DNA of 64,000 nucleotides from CAYWVR01 sp964461715 (lineage in GTDB: Bacteria; Planctomycetota; Phycisphaerae; FEN-1346): positions 54,956-118,955 of the forward strand of contig CAYWVR010000007.1 of assembly GCA_964461715.1 (NCBI GenBank), written 5' to 3'. The notes under the pieces were generated by a model. The model had not been told where the DNA came from. It saw only the letters and a program-made list of their open reading frames with translations, and made no database searches. Numbering within the stretch: the first letter of the stretch is position 1; the number at the start of each line of letters is the position of its first letter. The translations under genes were made by a program, and so were the position numbers. Below are positions 50,020 through 60,490 of the stretch, one piece after another.

Positions 50020-51387
50020 TCATTCCTCCGTGTAGGTGCCGGCGACGCAGACGAGCCGGGCGGCGCCGACGAAACCGGCGGGGGTCGGGTCGGCCCCCGA
50101 CAGGTCGAACGCCAGCCGGGCCCGGCCCGTCATGCGAAAGTGCGTGTCGTCGAGGCAGAGAATCCCGCCGCGCACCGTCCCGCCCGCGTTGCCCGTGAAG
50201 CGGAACCCGCTGGCGGCCATGCATCCGCTCAGGGTGTGGAAATTGCCCGTGAAGCGGACGTCGAAGCCGGGGGCCAGCAGGAACGTGCCGGTCTCGTCGC
50301 GGACCTCGTCGAACTGGGGCTCGTCCGGGAGGCCGGCGACGCTCGAACTGGACATGTTGCCCACGAAGCTCAGGCGGTTGGCGTTCAGGTTGTCGACGGC
50401 GGGTTCCTCGCAGACAATCAGGGCGCACATGTTCGTGTTACCGACGAAGTTGATGCGGTTGGGCGACTCGACGTAGACGACGCCCAGGAACGTCGTGTTG
50501 CCGACGAAGACGGGGTTCGTGCCCGCGGGGATGCGGATGTTCTCATAGGTCCGGTTTCCGACGGAGTGGCCCGAGAAGGTGTTCGTGGCCATGTCGCGGA
50601 ACCGCTCGGCGTCGATCTCGGGGAGGGGCGGCTCGCCGGCCCCGATGACCTCGTCGCCGCCGATGGTGACGTGGCCGATCTTCCGGATGCGGCCGTCGGG
50701 GTTGGTGACGGTGACGTCGCCGCTGACGTGGGCGCTTCCCGTCATGCGGATGGAGTCGCCACGGCGGTCCGTGGAGCAGAGGATGCTGCCCTCGGAGGGG
50801 TCGTTGACGCCCTCGATGCGGGCCGAGCCGGTGATGCGCATGCGGGCGCGGCTCTGAATCCCGTGGGACCAGCCGATGCCGCCCCCCACGACACTGAATC
50901 GGTAGGCGACGGCGCGGACGGCCTGGCCGACGGCGGCGGAGCTGGTGACGACGATCCGCGGGTCCTCGCCCACACCGCCGTCGGAGACGACGGTGATGTC
51001 CAGGGCGCTAGTGCGTCCGCTGGGGTGGGGCAGAGCGAGGGGCCCGAGCTCGACCGCGTCGGCGCTCCAGGCCAGGCCCGAGTCGACGCTGAGCATCGTC
51101 GTGCCGAGGAGCTCGGAGGCCAAGTGCAGGCCGATCTCCTCGTGCAGGTCCTCGGCCGTCGATCCCTCGACCTCCAGGCCGCCGAGCTTCTTCTGCATGA
51201 ACTGGAGTCCGGTCTCGGCCACCGCGCGGGCGTGGTGGCCTTCGAGCCGGTTGCGGCTGACGACCAGGTTCATGCCGCTGGTCGTGGCCACGGCCACGGC
51301 CAGGCAGGCGAAAAGGGCGACGAAGATGAGCGTGAGGATGAGGGCGGCGCCGCGTCGGGGATGTCCGGAGCGTCGTCGGCGTTTCAT
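50020..51387 (-). CDS. PilX-like protein with beta-repeat passenger (second module)
   Basis: 455 residues. N-terminal membrane helix (GAALILTLIFVALFACLAVA) with the PilX-type pattern and no Phe cleavage site, then SRNRLEGHHARAVAETGLQF. From about residue 195 the sequence has short repeats of the form FxGN or MTGxA (RMRITGSARIEG, IRMTGSAHVSG, VFVGNTTFLGVVYVE, INFVGNTNM, VRFTGNFHT, FRFTGNAGG, FRMTGRARL), which suggests a bactofilin-like or beta-helical fold. Extracellular role, for instance as pilus tip or adhesin, is inference. Paralogue of 52994-54343. Confidence 0.8.
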   Translation of the reverse strand: MKRRRRSGHPRRGAALILTLIFVALFACLAVAVATTSGMNLVVSRNRLEGHHARAVAETGLQFMQKKLGGLEVEGSTAEDLHEEIGLHLASELLGTTMLSVDSGLAWSADAVELGPLALPHPSGRTSALDITVVSDGGVGEDPRIVVTSSAAVGQAVRAVAYRFSVVGGGIGWSHGIQSRARMRITGSARIEGVNDPSEGSILCSTDRRGDSIRMTGSAHVSGDVTVTNPDGRIRKIGHVTIGGDEVIGAGEPPLPEIDAERFRDMATNTFSGHSVGNRTYENIRIPAGTNPVFVGNTTFLGVVYVESPNRINFVGNTNMCALIVCEEPAVDNLNANRLSFVGNMSSSSVAGLPDEPQFDEVRDETGTFLLAPGFDVRFTGNFHTLSGCMAASGFRFTGNAGGTVRGGILCLDDTHFRMTGRARLAFDLSGADPTPAGFVGAARLVCVAGTYTEE

Positions 51388-51532
51388 ACAGGTCCTCCCA
51401 CCGCTGTCGGGGGCCGGCGCCCTCGCGAGGCGGCCGGTCTCCGTGTTCGTGCCGGTCGTGCGGGCCCGGCGCTCGTCGCGCCGACGAAACCGGCGGGCGT
51501 CTCGTCGGCGCGGGGGCCGCGCGGCCCCGGTT

Positions 51533-52009
51533 CTAGTCCGTCTCGACCCCCTCCATGTCCAGGATGTAGTAGGAGCGGGTCAGAATCGGCATGCCGCTCG
51601 CCGTGACCACGACGTCGACGCGGGCGGCCCCGGCGTCCTCCTGGGCCACCCAAGCCCGGAGATCCTCGCGCGCCAGGGGCAGCACGCTGATGGTCTGGGC
51701 GAACTCGGCGTGGCCCTGCTCGATACCCGTGGAGAGGACGGCCGGGTGGTAGGTCGTGCCGTCCAGGTCGAAGACCTCCGCGAAATCGCGGTTGCGGGCG
51801 AGGTCGCGGATTTCGTCGGCCAGAAAGGTGGCGACGGCGGCCTTCTCGGCCTGGTGGACGACCACGGCCTCGTGGCCGAAGGCCGAGACCAGGGCCAGAA
51901 ACGCCAACCCCAGGATGGCCACGCTGATCAGAACCTCGGCCAACGTGAACGCCGGCCGCGCGCCTCGGGGCCGTCGACGGACCTCGGATTGTCTGCGTTT
52001 GCCGCCCAT
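51533..52009 (-). CDS. Prepilin-like minor pilin, PilV type (second module)
   Basis: 158 residues. Signal RPAFTLAEVLISVAILGLAF with the usual Phe and Glu5; then SAFGHEAVVVHQAEKAAVAT, and DLDGTTYHPAVLSTGIEQGH, both clearly related to the first module's V protein (LALDDTTFDPAVLSTGAAQG). ATG at 52009 overlaps the stop of the preceding W gene by ATGA. The frame is open further upstream inside that gene, but this is a shadow. Confidence 0.85.
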   Translation of the reverse strand: MGGKRRQSEVRRRPRGARPAFTLAEVLISVAILGLAFLALVSAFGHEAVVVHQAEKAAVATFLADEIRDLARNRDFAEVFDLDGTTYHPAVLSTGIEQGHAEFAQTISVLPLAREDLRAWVAQEDAGAARVDVVVTASGMPILTRSYYILDMEGVETD

Positions 52010-52989
52010 CAGAAATACGCCTTCCGCTGGGTCGCCGAGATCGTCGCGCCGGCCGTCACGGTGTCGTTTTCGAGCTCCAGGCCGATCTTGACGGTGTCGG
52101 TGTCGGTGCAGTAGGGCACGTACGTGTACGTATGGCTTCCGCCGATGTCGCCGTAGAGGAGCTCGCCGTCGGGCCCCATGACGTCGCGGTCGTAGGCGGC
52201 GGTGCCCCAGTGGACCTCCATCTGAACGCTGGTAGGCCCTTCGGTGACCTTGAGCATGAAATCGTTGTGGTCCCAGTCGGCGTTGGGCAGGGCCACGGGC
52301 GGGGCTTGGGCGTCCTCCAGGCACAGCCAGTACACGTTCGGGTTGTCGTCCGGCACGTACTCGGGTTTCGGGTCCACGTCCACGCACTCCTCGAGCTGGC
52401 CGATGGAGTGGAGGTAGTCGACCTGGGTCTGCGACAGCTTCAGGACGTACGGGCCCGGCGTCATGGGCACGGTGAAGGTGTTGCCGGCGTTCGGTCCGCA
52501 CGTGGCGGTGATACGGCAGGAGAGGGTCTCGCTGATGTTGCGCGTCGAAGTCACGAGGCTGTAGACCTGGAAGGTCTTGACGTCCTCGGTGAGGACGGCG
52601 CAGGGGACGCTCTCGTCGGGCACGTTGGGCGGGAAGGGGATGGGCGAAGTGCTCTCGTACATGAGGATGCAGCCGGAGGTCTCGCTGGTGGCGCTGTAGC
52701 GATACTGGCGCCAGACCTTCTGGCCACCGCCCTGGCGCTCGACCAGGACGTTCATGGCCGTCATGTCCTCCGAGACCAGCGTGCCCTCGGCGCGGTAGAC
52801 GTCCGACGCCATGCGCTCCAGCGTGCCGCGCATCCGGTTCACCAGGTCCACCTTGGCTCGACTGTATCGGTGGCTGACCTCGGCGCTGAAGATGCCGGCC
52901 CCGGAGGCGGCGATGACCAGGGCCATCAGCGCCAGGGCCACGAGCAGCTCAGCGAGCGTAAAGGCTCGACGGTTCATTGGGCGGGACAT
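52009..52989 (-). CDS. Prepilin-like minor pilin, PilW type (first module)
   Basis: 326 residues. Signal RRAFTLAELLVALALMALVI, then SAEVSHRYSRAKVDLVNRMR. Twice as long as its paralogue in the second module, with an extra C-terminal region holding several Cys (SGCILMYES, EECVDVDPKPEYVPDDNP, YVPYCTDTDT) that could form disulfides outside the cell. ATG at 52989 has GGGAG 8 bases upstream; a start ten codons earlier is less likely. Confidence 0.84.
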   Translation of the reverse strand: MSRPMNRRAFTLAELLVALALMALVIAASGAGIFSAEVSHRYSRAKVDLVNRMRGTLERMASDVYRAEGTLVSEDMTAMNVLVERQGGGQKVWRQYRYSATSETSGCILMYESTSPIPFPPNVPDESVPCAVLTEDVKTFQVYSLVTSTRNISETLSCRITATCGPNAGNTFTVPMTPGPYVLKLSQTQVDYLHSIGQLEECVDVDPKPEYVPDDNPNVYWLCLEDAQAPPVALPNADWDHNDFMLKVTEGPTSVQMEVHWGTAAYDRDVMGPDGELLYGDIGGSHTYTYVPYCTDTDTVKIGLELENDTVTAGATISATQRKAYF

Positions 52990-52993
52990 GGAA

Positions 52994-54343
52994 TCACTCC
53001 CTGTAGGATTCGGGGACACAGACCAGCTTGTAGCCGCCGGAAACGCCGGCGGGTGAGTCGGAAACGGCGCTCAGGTCCATCATGACGACCGAGTTGTCCT
53101 TGATGACGTTCGCCTCGTCGACGAGGCCGGCGATCCAGCCCCGGACCGTGCCCGAGGCGTTGGTGATCATGCGGAGGCGCCCGACCACCAAGCACCCCGG
53201 CAGCGTGTTGAACGTGTCCTTGAAGCGGACGTCGGAGCCGGGGGCCAAGACGAAGGTCCCGGTCTGTTCGCGGATGCCCTGGTACTCGGCGGTGTCGGGC
53301 AGGTTGTCGACGGAGGCGGCAGAGACGGGCCCATAGAACCAGACGCGGTTGTTGGCAAGGTCCTCGACGGCGGGCGGCTCGGCCACGATGACGGCGCACG
53401 CGCTGGCGTTGCCGTTGAAACGCACTCGGTTCGGGGCCTCGATGTAGAGGACGCCGAAGATCGACACGTTGCCGTTGAAGGTCGGGTTCGTGCCCGCCAG
53501 GATGCGGACGTTGCTGAGCGAGAGGTCGCCGGAGGTGTCGCCGTCGAAGTTCTGCTCGACGTAGGCCTCGAAGGGCGCGGTGTTGACGGTCGGCCAGGTG
53601 GGTTCGGTGGCGTCGACGACCAGGGCCCCGAGGATGGTGGCGTCGTCGTTGACGCGGACCTCCCCGTCGGGGTTCGTAACAAACGCGTTGCCGCTGACGG
53701 TGGCGGACTCGCGTAGGAGAATCTCGGCGGGCCCGGCGTCGCTGGCCGAGAGGATGCTCCCCTCCTCGTCGCTGTTCACGCCCTGGAGGAGGGCCTGGTG
53801 GCGGACGCGGACGCGGCCGCGGCACACCAAGCCCGTGCTCTGGAGGCCACCCTCCTCGATCCGCAGGTCGTACCAGGCCGTCTGGGTGGCGTCTCGGTAG
53901 GTGCCCGTGGCCTTGACCGTGACGGTGGTGGCCGCGCTGACGCCGCCCTCGGAGGCAATGACCAGGGTCACCGTCCCGCTATCGCCGTCGGCGACGGGCA
54001 GCGAGATGGCCGGAACGACCACGCTGTCGGCGGTGTAGGTGATGTCCTGGGTGTTGACCATGTCGGACCCGGACCAGACGGAGGCGAGGTGGCCGGCGAT
54101 CTCGCCGTGGACGGTCTCGGCGGTCATGCCGGACATGGGCAGGCCGCTCAGCTCCCTCTGAACGAGCAGCAGCCCCGTCTCGACGAGGGCTTCGGCCTGG
54201 GAGGCGCTGATACGGTTACGGCCCACCAGGAGACTCATTTCGGCGGTCGTCGCCAGGGCCACGGCTAGCGAGGCGAACAGCGCGACAAACACCAGGGTCA
54301 GCAGCAGGGCCGACCCCCTCTGGCACGGCTTCGGTTGGGTCAT
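52994..54343 (-). CDS. PilX-like protein with beta-repeat passenger (first module)
   Basis: 449 residues. Membrane helix GSALLLTLVFVALFASLAVA and GRNRISASQAEALVETGLLL match the second-module PilX-like protein, as does the rest: RVRVRHQALLQGVNSDEEGS, FVTNPDGEVRVNDDATILG, TNPTFNGNVSIFGVLYIEAP, VRFNGNASACAVIVAEPP, DVRFKDTFNTLPGCLVVGRL and a matching C-terminus. The repeats are less regular than in the other copy. No clear ribosome-binding site is seen before ATG 54343, and the frame extends 28 codons upstream with residues of no family value. Confidence 0.8.
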   Translation of the reverse strand: MTQPKPCQRGSALLLTLVFVALFASLAVALATTAEMSLLVGRNRISASQAEALVETGLLLVQRELSGLPMSGMTAETVHGEIAGHLASVWSGSDMVNTQDITYTADSVVVPAISLPVADGDSGTVTLVIASEGGVSAATTVTVKATGTYRDATQTAWYDLRIEEGGLQSTGLVCRGRVRVRHQALLQGVNSDEEGSILSASDAGPAEILLRESATVSGNAFVTNPDGEVRVNDDATILGALVVDATEPTWPTVNTAPFEAYVEQNFDGDTSGDLSLSNVRILAGTNPTFNGNVSIFGVLYIEAPNRVRFNGNASACAVIVAEPPAVEDLANNRVWFYGPVSAASVDNLPDTAEYQGIREQTGTFVLAPGSDVRFKDTFNTLPGCLVVGRLRMITNASGTVRGWIAGLVDEANVIKDNSVVMMDLSAVSDSPAGVSGGYKLVCVPESYRE

Positions 54344-54504
54344 GGTCGGCACCCGAATCGCTCGTTCATCTCCACTCCTCGGGCATCCTATCGCGTCGGC
54401 CGCGCGGCGAGCCGGGGCGTCGCCCATCCTACGCGTCGCGGGCCGTCAGAAGTTTGTTACGGGCGTGTCATCCTTGTCTTCGCGTGCGTCGGACCGGGCC
54501 CTCA

Positions 54505-55059
54505 CTACCACCAACCCCATCGTTCGTCGTCGTCCTCGTCCTCCTCGTCCTCCTCCTCGTCGTCCAGCCAGTCGTCCTCCTCGTCGTCGTGCTCGTCGTC
54601 GGTTTCCGCTTGGTCCTCGCTGACGAAGGGGACGCCGGTCATCTCGAAGAGGTGGTAGACCTGGGTCATAACGCGGTCCCCGTTGCAGAGGACGGCGACG
54701 GTCACACGGGCGGCCGCGGGGCTCTCCGACGGGTCGATCACCGTGAGGTCGTCAACGAGGACGGGATCGACCCACACCTGCTGGCTCCATCGGGCGGAGC
54801 CCTGAGCGGCGCCGGTCGAGAGGACGGCGGGGTCGAACGTCGTGTCGTCCAGGGCCAGGACCTCCGAGAAGCTCAGGCCGAGGGCCATGTCGCGGACTTC
54901 GTCGGCCAGGTAGGTGGCCGTCATGACGTCCTCGCCCCGCTGGGCGACGACGGACTCGTTGCCGAACGCCGCCATCAGGGCGATGAAGCCCAGGGCCAGC
55001 AGGACGACGCTGATCAGCACCTCCGCCAGCGTGAAGCCGCGCTTCGGCCGCGTTCGCAT
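54505..55059 (-). CDS. Prepilin-like minor pilin, PilV type, with acidic tail (first module)
   Basis: 184 residues. Signal KRGFTLAEVLISVVLLALGF; the body resembles the second module's V protein. The last 30 or so residues are almost purely Asp and Glu with a tryptophan end (DDEHDDEEDDWLDDEEEDEE, then WGWW), encoded by a run of GAG/GAC triplets (54530-54605). The tail is absent from the paralogue. ATG at 55059 has GGAG 7 bases upstream. Confidence 0.84.
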   Translation of the reverse strand: MRTRPKRGFTLAEVLISVVLLALGFIALMAAFGNESVVAQRGEDVMTATYLADEVRDMALGLSFSEVLALDDTTFDPAVLSTGAAQGSARWSQQVWVDPVLVDDLTVIDPSESPAAARVTVAVLCNGDRVMTQVYHLFEMTGVPFVSEDQAETDDEHDDEEDDWLDDEEEDEEDEDDDERWGWW

Positions 55060-55073
55060 GCACCGTCTCCCGG

Positions 55074-56294
55074 TCACTTGACGAGCTGGGACATCTTGAA
55101 GATGGGCAGCAGGATGGAGGCCGCGATGAAGGCCACGATCCCGCCCATCAGGATAATCATGATCGGCTCGATGGCGCTGGTGGCCGCCTTGATGGTGGCC
55201 TTGAGCTGATCCTCGTAGAACTCGCTGACGTCCTGCATGATCTCGGCCAGGGAGCCCGTCTCCTCGCCCGCCGAGACCATCTGGGCCACCGAGTTCGGAA
55301 TCAGCGCGCTCCTCAGGAGCGTCGGCGCGATGCGCTGGCCCTTGCGGACCGCGGCATGGACCCGGCTCCAGACGCGGGCGTAGTGGACGTTGCCGCTGAC
55401 CTCCGCGGTGATGGCGATCGTGTCGAGCATCGGGACGCCGGCGTTGACCAGCTCGCCCATCGTCCGCAGGCCGCGGGAGAGGTACAGGGCGTGGCAGAGG
55501 CTCTTGAAGATGGGGATTTTGAGCTTAACGCCGTCGAGCCAGACGCGTCCGAACTCGGCCCGCGTGAAGAAGAAAGCCCCGACGCCCATCCCGATCACCC
55601 CGACGATATACAAGTACCAGAAATTGCAGAGCGAGGCCGAGAGGGCCATCAGAATCTTCGTCGGCAACGGGAGGATTTCCTCCTTGCCCTCGAACAGGAC
55701 CATGAAGCGCGGCAGGACGAACGTGAGCATGAAGATCGTCGTCGCGATGGCCAGGACAACGATGATGACGGGGTAGACCATGGCCCCCTTGACCTGGCGG
55801 CGGGTTTCGGCCTGCTGCGTCAGGTACTGAGTGATGCGGTTGAGCATGTGGCCGAAGGTGCCGGAGAGCTCCGAGGCGCGGACCATGTTGACGTAGAGGA
55901 GCGAGAAGACCTTGGGGAACCGCTGGAGCGACTCGGAGAACTGGCGCCCGCCCTCGACGTCCCGCTTCAGGGCCACCACCACGCGCTTCATCTTCTGGTT
56001 GGTCACCTGCTCGCTGATGCCTTCGAGGGCGGCCGTCAGGCCGATGCCCGCCTTGGCCATGACGGCAAGCTGGCTCGTGAAGGCCAGGATGTCCTTGGTG
56101 CCGATGCGCTGGCCGAACTGCATGGACATCAGTCCGTTCTTGGCCTCCTGGTCGTCACCGATCTGCATGACGTCCAGGACAGCCCCGCCCATCTCGCGGA
56201 CGTGCTGGGTCGCCAGCAGGAGGTTCTCGGCGCGCAGCGTGCCGGTGACCACCTGGCCGCCGCTTCGCTTCATCTGGTATCGGAAGGTGGGCAT
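55074..56294 (-). CDS. pilC: Type II secretion/type IV pilus inner-membrane platform protein (GspF/PilC)
   Basis: 406 residues with two T2SSF domains, each ending in membrane helices (VYPVIIVVLAIATTIFMLTF near the middle; IEPIMIILMGGIVAFIAASI at the end). Landmarks are FTSQLAVMAKAGIGLTAALE and LRTMGELVNAGVPMLDTIAI, and the GEETGSLAEIM motif. It anchors the assembly ATPase and drives pilin extraction. The N-terminus reads MPTFRYQMKRSGGQVVTGTL, typical of the family. Follows pilT by 9 bases. Confidence 0.95.
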   Translation of the reverse strand: MPTFRYQMKRSGGQVVTGTLRAENLLLATQHVREMGGAVLDVMQIGDDQEAKNGLMSMQFGQRIGTKDILAFTSQLAVMAKAGIGLTAALEGISEQVTNQKMKRVVVALKRDVEGGRQFSESLQRFPKVFSLLYVNMVRASELSGTFGHMLNRITQYLTQQAETRRQVKGAMVYPVIIVVLAIATTIFMLTFVLPRFMVLFEGKEEILPLPTKILMALSASLCNFWYLYIVGVIGMGVGAFFFTRAEFGRVWLDGVKLKIPIFKSLCHALYLSRGLRTMGELVNAGVPMLDTIAITAEVSGNVHYARVWSRVHAAVRKGQRIAPTLLRSALIPNSVAQMVSAGEETGSLAEIMQDVSEFYEDQLKATIKAATSAIEPIMIILMGGIVAFIAASILLPIFKMSQLVK

Positions 56295-56303
56295 AAGACT
56301 CCC

Positions 56304-57365
56304 TTAGGCGCTGAGGGCGCGTTCCAGCAGGTCGGGCGAACGGGCGCAGGACAGGGCGTCGTCGCGGCTGATCATGCCGCTGAAGTAGAGGTTCTTCAGC
56401 GACTCGTCAAACAGGTGCATCCCCTGGGCCCGGTTCGTTTCGATGATCTGGGGGATCTCGAAGATGCGGTTGTCGCGGACGCAGTTGCGGACCGCCGGGG
56501 TCGAGACGAGCACCTCCGTCGCCGGGACCATGCCCGGCCTGTCGATCCGCGGGAACAGCCGCTGGCACACCACGCCGCGCAGGCTGTTGGCGAGCATCGA
56601 CCGGATTTGGCCCTGCTGGGCCGCCGGGAAGATGTCGATGATGCGCTCCATCGTCGAGGCCGCGTCGTTCGTGTGGAGGGTCGAGAGAACCAGGTGCCCG
56701 GTCTCGGCCGCCGTCAGCGCCGTCGATATGGTCTCCAGGTCGCGCATCTCGCCGATAAGGATGACGTCGGGGTCCTGGCGGAGGACGTGCTTGAGGCCGG
56801 AGCTGAAGCTCACGACATCCAGGCCCACCTCGCGCTGCTCGATGACGCAGAGGTTGGAGCGGAGCGTGTACTCGACCGGGTCCTCCAGCGTGACCACGTG
56901 GTACTTGTGGCGCTGGTTGATATGGTCGATGACGGAGGCCAGGGTCGTGGACTTGCCGGAACCCGTTTCGCCCGTGACGAGGACGAGACCCGTGGGCATC
57001 TCCGCAAAGTCGACGATGACGGGCGGAAGGTTGAGTGTCTCCAGGGGCGGAGGCTTCTCCGGGATGGCCCGGAAGGCCATGGCCACCGAGCCCCGCTGGA
57101 AGTGGGCGTTGACGCGGAACCGCGGGCCGGGTGGGAGGCTGGTGGAGAAGTCGAGGTCCCGCTGCTCGAGGAGCTTGGCGTACTGCTTCTCGGTCAACAG
57201 CTCCTGCGCGAAGGCGTCGGTGTCCTCCGGCGTCAGCACGGCCTCGCCCTCGATGGGGTCGAGGATCGTGTGCACCCGCGTCAGCGGCGGGTGCTCCGGC
57301 ACGACGTGAAGGTCCGAGGCATGGCCGTCGACGGCCTTGCGCATCAGGTCCATGATCCGACTCAC
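56304..57365 (-). CDS. pilT: Type IV pilus retraction ATPase
   Basis: 353 residues. Walker A GETGSGKSTTL, Asp box LEDPVEY, Walker B VILIGEMRD, His box GHLVLSTLHTND, and the PilT-specific end AVRNCVRDNRIFEI (AIRNLIRE-like). A retraction ATPase means that the system makes a retractable pilus and is not only a secretion pseudopilus. Start is GTG; ATG codons four and seven codons further in are alternatives. Confidence 0.94.
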   Translation of the reverse strand: MSRIMDLMRKAVDGHASDLHVVPEHPPLTRVHTILDPIEGEAVLTPEDTDAFAQELLTEKQYAKLLEQRDLDFSTSLPPGPRFRVNAHFQRGSVAMAFRAIPEKPPPLETLNLPPVIVDFAEMPTGLVLVTGETGSGKSTTLASVIDHINQRHKYHVVTLEDPVEYTLRSNLCVIEQREVGLDVVSFSSGLKHVLRQDPDVILIGEMRDLETISTALTAAETGHLVLSTLHTNDAASTMERIIDIFPAAQQGQIRSMLANSLRGVVCQRLFPRIDRPGMVPATEVLVSTPAVRNCVRDNRIFEIPQIIETNRAQGMHLFDESLKNLYFSGMISRDDALSCARSPDLLERALSA

Positions 57366-57376
57366 GGGGCGTCTCC

Positions 57377-59227
<1,851 letters not shown>

Positions 59228-59243
59228 GGGCACTCTTTCCAGG

Positions 59244-59960
59244 TCACGGGGCAATGCGATACTTGCGTACAATCTCCAGGTCCACCTCGATGCCGTTCGC
59301 CTCCAGCTGCACCTGCTCGGGCTGGATATCGGTCACCGTGAAACCCGCGACCCTCTCGCCCAGCTCGTAGACCTCGCCGTTGATGACGGCCATCCGCTTC
59401 GACGGGCCCACCAGGACGCTGCCCAGGGTCAGCTGGGAGGCGGCATCGCGGAGCTGTTGGGTCCGCAGGGCCTCGGAGGCGGCGGCCGCCTCCTGGTCCT
59501 CCTTGATCTGCTGCTCCCGGACCACCACCGTCGGCGACAGCTTCAGTTTGAACGGGTTCGTCGCCAGGGCCGCCAGCGGCAGCTGGCGCTCGCGGATGTA
59601 CCCGTCGAACTGCTTGACGAGCTGCTCGACACGCAGGACCGAGAGGTCCTGGGCCTCGGGGCCGGCGCTTTGGCCTTCGAGGCGCGCGAGCACCGATTCG
59701 ACCTCGCTGTGCATGACCGAGGCCGGCGTGGTCGACGACGGGGCCATCGTGACGGCGGCGGCCTTCTTAGGGCCCTGGCCGCCCAGGAACTGGTACCCCA
59801 CGACGGCCACGCCCACGAGCAGCAGGACACCCAGGATCAGCACCTTCTTCTTGTCCTGGAAGCCCCCACCCTTGACGGCGGCGGCCAAGTCGGCTTGATC
59901 GTGGCTCTTGGGCGGAGGCTCGCCCGCTTCCGGGATGCGGAATGCCTGTTCTGGGCTCAT
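59244..59960 (-). CDS. PilP/GspC-like pilus assembly protein
   Basis: 238 residues. Cytoplasmic N-terminus, one membrane helix (KKVLILGVLLLVGVAVVGYQ), a helical region, and a C-terminal small beta domain (LTLGSVLVGPSKRMAVINGE, VYELGERVAGFTVTDIQPEQ) of the type found in PilP and GspB/C, which link the inner-membrane PilMNO complex to the secretin. The identity is by position and fold pattern; sequence similarity is low. ATG at 59960 overlaps the pilO stop by ATGA; the longer frame upstream is a shadow of pilO. Confidence 0.72.
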   Translation of the reverse strand: MSPEQAFRIPEAGEPPPKSHDQADLAAAVKGGGFQDKKKVLILGVLLLVGVAVVGYQFLGGQGPKKAAAVTMAPSSTTPASVMHSEVESVLARLEGQSAGPEAQDLSVLRVEQLVKQFDGYIRERQLPLAALATNPFKLKLSPTVVVREQQIKEDQEAAAASEALRTQQLRDAASQLTLGSVLVGPSKRMAVINGEVYELGERVAGFTVTDIQPEQVQLEANGIEVDLEIVRKYRIAP

Positions 59961-60490
59961 TGCGTCTTCTCGAAAAAGATGTCCATGAGAAGGTCCACCT
60001 GCACCAGGCCGTCGCCTGCCGACGACCGTTGGATCTGCATCTCGCGCACCTTGGTGATGCGCGGCAAGCGTTCGAGGCCGAGGAGAAAGTCGTAGAACCC
60101 CTCGAACGGCCCTTCGAGCGTCAGCGAGATCGGCTGCGAGTTGCAGCGCGGCAGCTCGATCGGCTTCTTGGTGCGGATGCTGCGCGGCGAGAGGGTTCGG
60201 GCCTCGGCGATGAGCCAGACCTCCCGCAGGATGACCTCGATCTCGCGCTGCTCGGGCAGCCGGTTCTCGAAGAAAGCCAAGGCCTCCTCGAGGCGCTCGA
60301 TCTCGGCCTGGAGGTCGGTGATGCGCCGGGCGACGCGGCCGAGCTTCGTGAGCTGGGTCCGCCGCTCCGCGATCGCCGCCCGGTCGCCCTTCATCTGCTC
60401 GCGCATGGGCTTGACGACGCCGAACACCACCCCCGCCGTCGCTCCTGCGAAGAGCACGACCGTCAGAAGGATGCGCAGCGAACCGCTCAC
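59957..60490 (-). CDS. pilO: PilO-like pilus assembly protein
   Basis: 177 residues. One membrane helix (ILLTVVLFAGATAGVVFGVV), a coiled coil (ITDLQAEIERLEEALAFFEN followed by RLPEQREIEV) and a ferredoxin-like PilO domain with LEGPFEGFYDFLLGLERLPR, the best-conserved part of the family. It forms a complex with PilN. GTG start overlaps the pilN stop. Confidence 0.88.
   Translation of the reverse strand: MSGSLRILLTVVLFAGATAGVVFGVVKPMREQMKGDRAAIAERRTQLTKLGRVARRITDLQAEIERLEEALAFFENRLPEQREIEVILREVWLIAEARTLSPRSIRTKKPIELPRCNSQPISLTLEGPFEGFYDFLLGLERLPRITKVREMQIQRSSAGDGLVQVDLLMDIFFEKTQ

Noticed and set aside
54530..54605. Triplet run considered as a CRISPR or satellite array
   Set aside because: No regular spacers; it is coding sequence for an acidic tail in frame with a prepilin.
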